Below the pieces are notes generated by a model. The model worked only from the letters and a program-made list of their open reading frames with translations, made no database searches and was not told the origin of the DNA. The position numbers and the translations under genes are program-made. A DNA stretch of 41,350 bases from an uncultured Lachnospiraceae bacterium (lineage in GTDB: Bacteria > Bacillota > Clostridia > Lachnospirales > Lachnospiraceae), in NCBI GenBank assembly GCA_910577955.1, contig CAJTNC010000025.1, positions 1 through 41,350 on the forward strand, written 5' to 3'. This document shows positions 38,036-41,350 of this stretch, in pieces (positions within the stretch are counted from its first letter, which is position 1; every line of letters starts with the position of its first letter).

Positions 38036-40240
38036 TCAGATACACTTTACATAGCGGATATAGGAATATCCGTTTCCTTCATTTTTGCCTGCTTCGCTGA
38101 CTGCCCGGTAGTAGACCTTATCCAGTGTAAAGGACGGCATACCGCCCACATACCCGGAGCCGCCTGCCCCGGAGTTTCCATCTAAGCCGTAATTTCCCCC
38201 AAACCAGCCTCCACCGCCGCCGGAGTAAGTCGAATATGAACTGTTATAGCTTGCACCTTTACCAAAATTGGTATCTTCTGAGGAACCCGTGGAGACCTGC
38301 CTGCCGCCCAGCACACCGCTCGCACCGTCCCCGCCCCTGTCGCCTCCGCCGTCTCCGCCGTCATGTGCGCCAATGGTATAGTTTTGGGTGGGATTGGAAT
38401 TTCCTGTGTATGTTGAGCCGGAAATGCCCCCACCGCCTCCTCCCCCTGCAACGAGCAGGATGTTCTTCCTGTTTGCATAGTTAAGAGACCTGTCTGCATT
38501 GGCCCCTGTCTGCGAATACCCAAGTACGTTCGGGCAAAGGGCCACATGGGTGGCTCCGCCTCCGCCTGCGCCATAATGCCTTGTGGAACCGGAACTATAA
38601 TACGAATAACCACCTCCCCCTCCGTTCGCTCCCCCCGATGAACCATTTCCCCTGCCGCCGTTATAGATGTAGATAAGGTCTCCCCTCTTCATCCTTTTGT
38701 AGGCTTTTACATGGCCTCCCCTGCCGCCCTTGGCAGTAAGCTGCTCATTATTTACGGTCGCACTTACATCACCTCCTGCCGCCCCATATAACTCAAACTC
38801 ATAAATTCCATCCGCGGGGATCGTGAACGGCACATAATTTCCCGTATAAGGGAAATCATAGACCGTATCCACGAACATCGGAAAAAGGTAACTGTCATCG
38901 CTGAAGGTTCCTTTCTGTCCGGGAATGTATGTGGGAGCCGAATAGGAGTCCGTATTCCATCCGCAGAAAGTTTTCCCCTCCCATTCATACGGACATTCGG
39001 GAATGGTAATGCCCTCGCTCTCGGCATTGCCGTTGTTGTAATAGAGCGTATCGTCAAATTCTTCTGTTTCCCTGCCGTCAATGAGGGCAGCGCCGTTGTC
39101 AAGCATCCCGATGGTGATCGGTCTTTTGAACACGGCATAGAGATCGGCTGCCTCCTCGGAGTCAAGTATCTTCTTTGTAAGGACAGCTTTGCCCGGCACA
39201 TCGTCCCCGCGCCACCCCACAAAGGTGTATCCGTCAAGGACTGCCGGGGGAGCATCTGCCACCAGGTCATCCGACAGGGATGCCGTCTGCTTTACCACCG
39301 TATCCGTATCGATGTGGTAACTGACCGTGACCCCTGCCGCAAAGATGGCATTCCCGCCAAAATAGACAGCCCTGATCTGCGCAGGGTTCCCTTCCGCATA
39401 ACAGTAATACATGGTGGCGGAGTCGTAATCCTCCAATGCGGCATATTCCTCCAGGCCCATCAGCTTGAACACCAGGTCCGCCGTGTCGCTCTTTGACTGT
39501 TCGAATTCATCCCTGAGCTGCCCAAGGTCTGCTGCGGTCTTTGTCAGATTCCCCGCCGCCGCATCCAGTTCCCCGAAGATGCTCCGTGCGGTAAAGACAC
39601 AGGAACCGTCCAGGACCTTGTCGCCCGCCTTCTTTACCTGCGTATATCCGGCAGGCTCTGCCAAAGCTGTGGTTCCTTCCTGTGTACAGACGAGGGAACA
39701 CCAGCCGGGTGCATTCCCCGTGGATACGATATCCCCAAGGGCATACATCGTATCCCTCTGTATGCCGGTCCCTCCACCGCCGCCGGAGCCCCCGCCTGCC
39801 TGTACCGTTGGAAACGTCTGGGTAAGGTCAAGCACCCCGCCTGCATCCACCCTGAAAGCCGCAAGTTCCATGTCATAGGTGCTGTTGTTATAATTCACGT
39901 TTGCATCCATCATCAGGGCAGGGAGCGTTTCCCCCGTTTCCGCAATGACCTTGATGGGCTCATCGGCATTCGACAGGTCCATGTGGACATACAGCCGTCC
40001 GTCAAGCGTCTGCCCGGTCTCCGCAAGCTGCACGGAAACCTCATTCTCATACATCTCAAAGAACCGCCCTTTTATCATGCCGAATCCCTGGGAGATATGC
40101 AGGATGTTCCCCCTTGCGCAGGTAACCCCGCACCCTTTGAATATCCCTGCTCCGGGTATCACCGTCTGGTAGATGATTGCATCATTCTGAGGGGTCACAT
40201 TGCCGCCCCTGAATGTCTTTAATACGACACTTCCCGCCAT
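38036..40240 (-). CDS. Phage tail fibre/receptor-binding protein with glycine-rich tip
   Basis: A 734-residue structural protein. The N-terminal part (about 1-150) resembles baseplate-attached fibres. A GGGSGGGGG hinge lies at about 150. A middle part (about 310-480) has InlB-type beta-grasp repeats (VSYHIDTDTVVKQ with GYTFVGWRGDD, and GKTFCGWNTDSYSAPTYIPG). The C-terminal 250 residues are dominated by glycine-rich stretches (GGANGGGGG, GAGGGGATHVA, VAGGGGGGG, GGDGGGDRGGDG), similar to the glycine-rich domain of ALK-like proteins and to polyglycine tips of some phage adhesins. The gene begins 1 base after the preceding stop (TGACATG). It probably decides host range. Confidence 0.87.
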   Translation of the reverse strand: MAGSVVLKTFRGGNVTPQNDAIIYQTVIPGAGIFKGCGVTCARGNILHISQGFGMIKGRFFEMYENEVSVQLAETGQTLDGRLYVHMDLSNADEPIKVIAETGETLPALMMDANVNYNNSTYDMELAAFRVDAGGVLDLTQTFPTVQAGGGSGGGGGTGIQRDTMYALGDIVSTGNAPGWCSLVCTQEGTTALAEPAGYTQVKKAGDKVLDGSCVFTARSIFGELDAAAGNLTKTAADLGQLRDEFEQSKSDTADLVFKLMGLEEYAALEDYDSATMYYCYAEGNPAQIRAVYFGGNAIFAAGVTVSYHIDTDTVVKQTASLSDDLVADAPPAVLDGYTFVGWRGDDVPGKAVLTKKILDSEEAADLYAVFKRPITIGMLDNGAALIDGRETEEFDDTLYYNNGNAESEGITIPECPYEWEGKTFCGWNTDSYSAPTYIPGQKGTFSDDSYLFPMFVDTVYDFPYTGNYVPFTIPADGIYEFELYGAAGGDVSATVNNEQLTAKGGRGGHVKAYKRMKRGDLIYIYNGGRGNGSSGGANGGGGGYSYYSSGSTRHYGAGGGGATHVALCPNVLGYSQTGANADRSLNYANRKNILLVAGGGGGGGISGSTYTGNSNPTQNYTIGAHDGGDGGGDRGGDGASGVLGGRQVSTGSSEDTNFGKGASYNSSYSTYSGGGGGWFGGNYGLDGNSGAGGSGYVGGMPSFTLDKVYYRAVSEAGKNEGNGYSYIRYVKCI

Positions 40241-40241
40241 G

Positions 40242-41312
40242 TCATTTCCTCCTTAAAATCTTCGTCAAATCCAGCCGCACCGTGCCGAATACCAGCTTTG
40301 TGTTCCTCCCCCGCTCCCTCCCGGTGAGGATGCTGCGGTAACTCTGCCCGTCCGAGATGATGTCCGCCACCTGCCCGAATTCCAGTTCCTCCGGCTTCAC
40401 CAGCGCGTCACCGTTCATCATGGTAAGTTCGATTAAGTTTGAATAGGATAAATTTGCGAACTTGTTATGGGCGGCGCTGATCGCCGCGCTCTCAAAGCTG
40501 CTCCCCTCCTCATGGGAAACCGCCTGCATCTCACATACCACGGGGAAAATGCGGTCACGGTCCTTCGTGTCATAGCCAAGATCAGGATGCAGAAAATACA
40601 CCCTTTTCTTCTCATAATCAGAACTGTCATAGACCACCAGCTTGTTCACATCGGCGCTGACCTGTTTGATGGTGACGCTCTTTTTGATGATGTTCGGCAG
40701 ATCACTCTCTATGGTAATGACTCCTGCCGCCGCCCTTCCCACCGTGATCTGTATTTCCCTGCTCTGGATATCCAGCTTTGTCTTTACCAAGATGCTGTAC
40801 TTCTCCATTGCCGGGATGATAACGGAATCGATCAGGTTCACGATGTTGTAATGGCCGCCCTTGTCGGACGGTGTGATGTGCAGGCTCCAGTCCTTTGTGG
40901 CAGTGGCCGCACTGACCGAAAGCCCCTTGATATTCTGCATCCCATCCTCATTGGTGATAAACATTTCCCAGATGCGGTCACAGATGAACTGCTCCATGCT
41001 CCCCTGCCCCTGCAAATCCACATCGAAAAGCACATCCGTATTCAGCAGCTCCATGAGCGGTTTATAAGAAATGGTCTGTAGCTTCTTGGATTTATCCGTG
41101 CCATAACCGATCTCCGTCACGATTCCGGCATATTCCTCACTGCCCCGGCTGATGCGGATATAGTCCTGCTTTTCCACGCCGGGCAGGGCAAGCACCGTGA
41201 CCGTGTTCCCATCGGAAGACAGATAGTCCTCTTTGTAGGTAATTTCATTCACATTCGTATTTCCCACCATCTCAAAATCCTGCGTGAATATCTCCACGTT
41301 ATACGGTCTCAT
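40242..41312 (-). CDS. Phage tail protein (Gp37-like, siphovirus)
   Basis: A 356-residue baseplate or tail-tip protein. The N-terminal part (NVEIFTQDFEMVGNTNVNEITYKEDYLSSDGNTVTVLALPG, YAGIVTEIGYGTDKSKKLQTISYKPLMELL) and the C-terminal KPEELEFGQVADIISDGQSYRSILTGRERG are typical of ReqiPepy6 Gp37-like tail proteins. GGGAGG lies before the ATG, and the start overlaps the end of the preceding gene by 14 bases. It is followed immediately by the fibre gene, to which its product probably attaches. Confidence 0.85.
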   Translation of the reverse strand: MRPYNVEIFTQDFEMVGNTNVNEITYKEDYLSSDGNTVTVLALPGVEKQDYIRISRGSEEYAGIVTEIGYGTDKSKKLQTISYKPLMELLNTDVLFDVDLQGQGSMEQFICDRIWEMFITNEDGMQNIKGLSVSAATATKDWSLHITPSDKGGHYNIVNLIDSVIIPAMEKYSILVKTKLDIQSREIQITVGRAAAGVITIESDLPNIIKKSVTIKQVSADVNKLVVYDSSDYEKKRVYFLHPDLGYDTKDRDRIFPVVCEMQAVSHEEGSSFESAAISAAHNKFANLSYSNLIELTMMNGDALVKPEELEFGQVADIISDGQSYRSILTGRERGRNTKLVFGTVRLDLTKILRRK

Positions 41313-41350
41313 AGCTGATCCTCCCTTCCACCATCACGTTTAAGACATTC
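41299..41350 (-). CDS. End of an upstream phage tail gene (partial)
   Basis: The last 16 sense codons and a TAA of an open frame that enters from the right edge. The visible end reads NVLNVMVEGRISYETV, which looks like the C terminus of a distal tail protein that would be followed by the Gp37-like gene. It overlaps the next gene by 14 bases. Too short for certainty. Confidence 0.5.
   Translation of the reverse strand, partial: NVLNVMVEGRISYETV

Noticed and set aside
38182..38646. 154-codon minus-strand frame inside the tail fibre gene
   Set aside because: A shadow caused by the glycine-rich, GC-biased repeats of the fibre.

Overview
The window looks like a chromosomal segment of a Gram-positive anaerobe of the Clostridia, most likely Lachnospiraceae. 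The reasons are strong AGGAGG-type ribosome sites, near-consensus sigma-A promoters, moderate GC, a gap-pgk-tpiA-gpmI-eno glycolytic block and a tmRNA tag ending in LAVAA. This is inferred from style and protein resemblance, not from a database search. Almost everything is transcribed leftward (minus strand).

Region 1 (1-5512): a strong leftward promoter at the very edge, a lipoprotein, and a histidine kinase and response regulator of the OmpR class that are separated by two PTS genes (a GlcNAc/glucose-type EIICB and its EIIA). Three direct repeats sit upstream of the EIIA promoter and are candidate operators. Region 2 (5520-10150): a membrane protein, rpe, a small unknown, ssrA (tmRNA), smpB, a short-form rnr and secG, a trans-translation and RNA quality-control block. 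Region 3 (10208-14961): an operon of a metallopeptidase-like VWA protein, a MoxR-type AAA ATPase, an LRR-like protein and an M19 dipeptidase.

Region 4 (15012-25670): lower glycolysis (gap, pgk, a small membrane protein, tpiA, gpmI, eno), with hairpins between most cistrons and a 17-bp hairpin that buries the eno ribosome site. The cluster is interrupted by a zinc-ribbon/SH3 protein, a YitT-family membrane protein, and an AT-rich pair (lipoprotein plus small HTH protein) linked by four similar operator-like palindromes. Region 5 (25708-29490): topA, dprA and the 3' part of a comM/yifB gene.

Region 6 (29490-41350, continuing off the right edge): a prophage that appears to be inserted in comM. 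From the attachment end inward it holds an AT-rich cargo pair, two overlapping large serine recombinases with their small HTH/zinc and SHOCT-like companions, two short rightward genes driven by near-identical promoters, a lysis cassette (endolysin, holin), a glycine-rich tail fibre and tail proteins. The most unusual signals are the eno SD-sequestering hairpin, the HTH/lipoprotein operator module, the PTS genes inside a two-component system, and the cargo pair at the prophage end.
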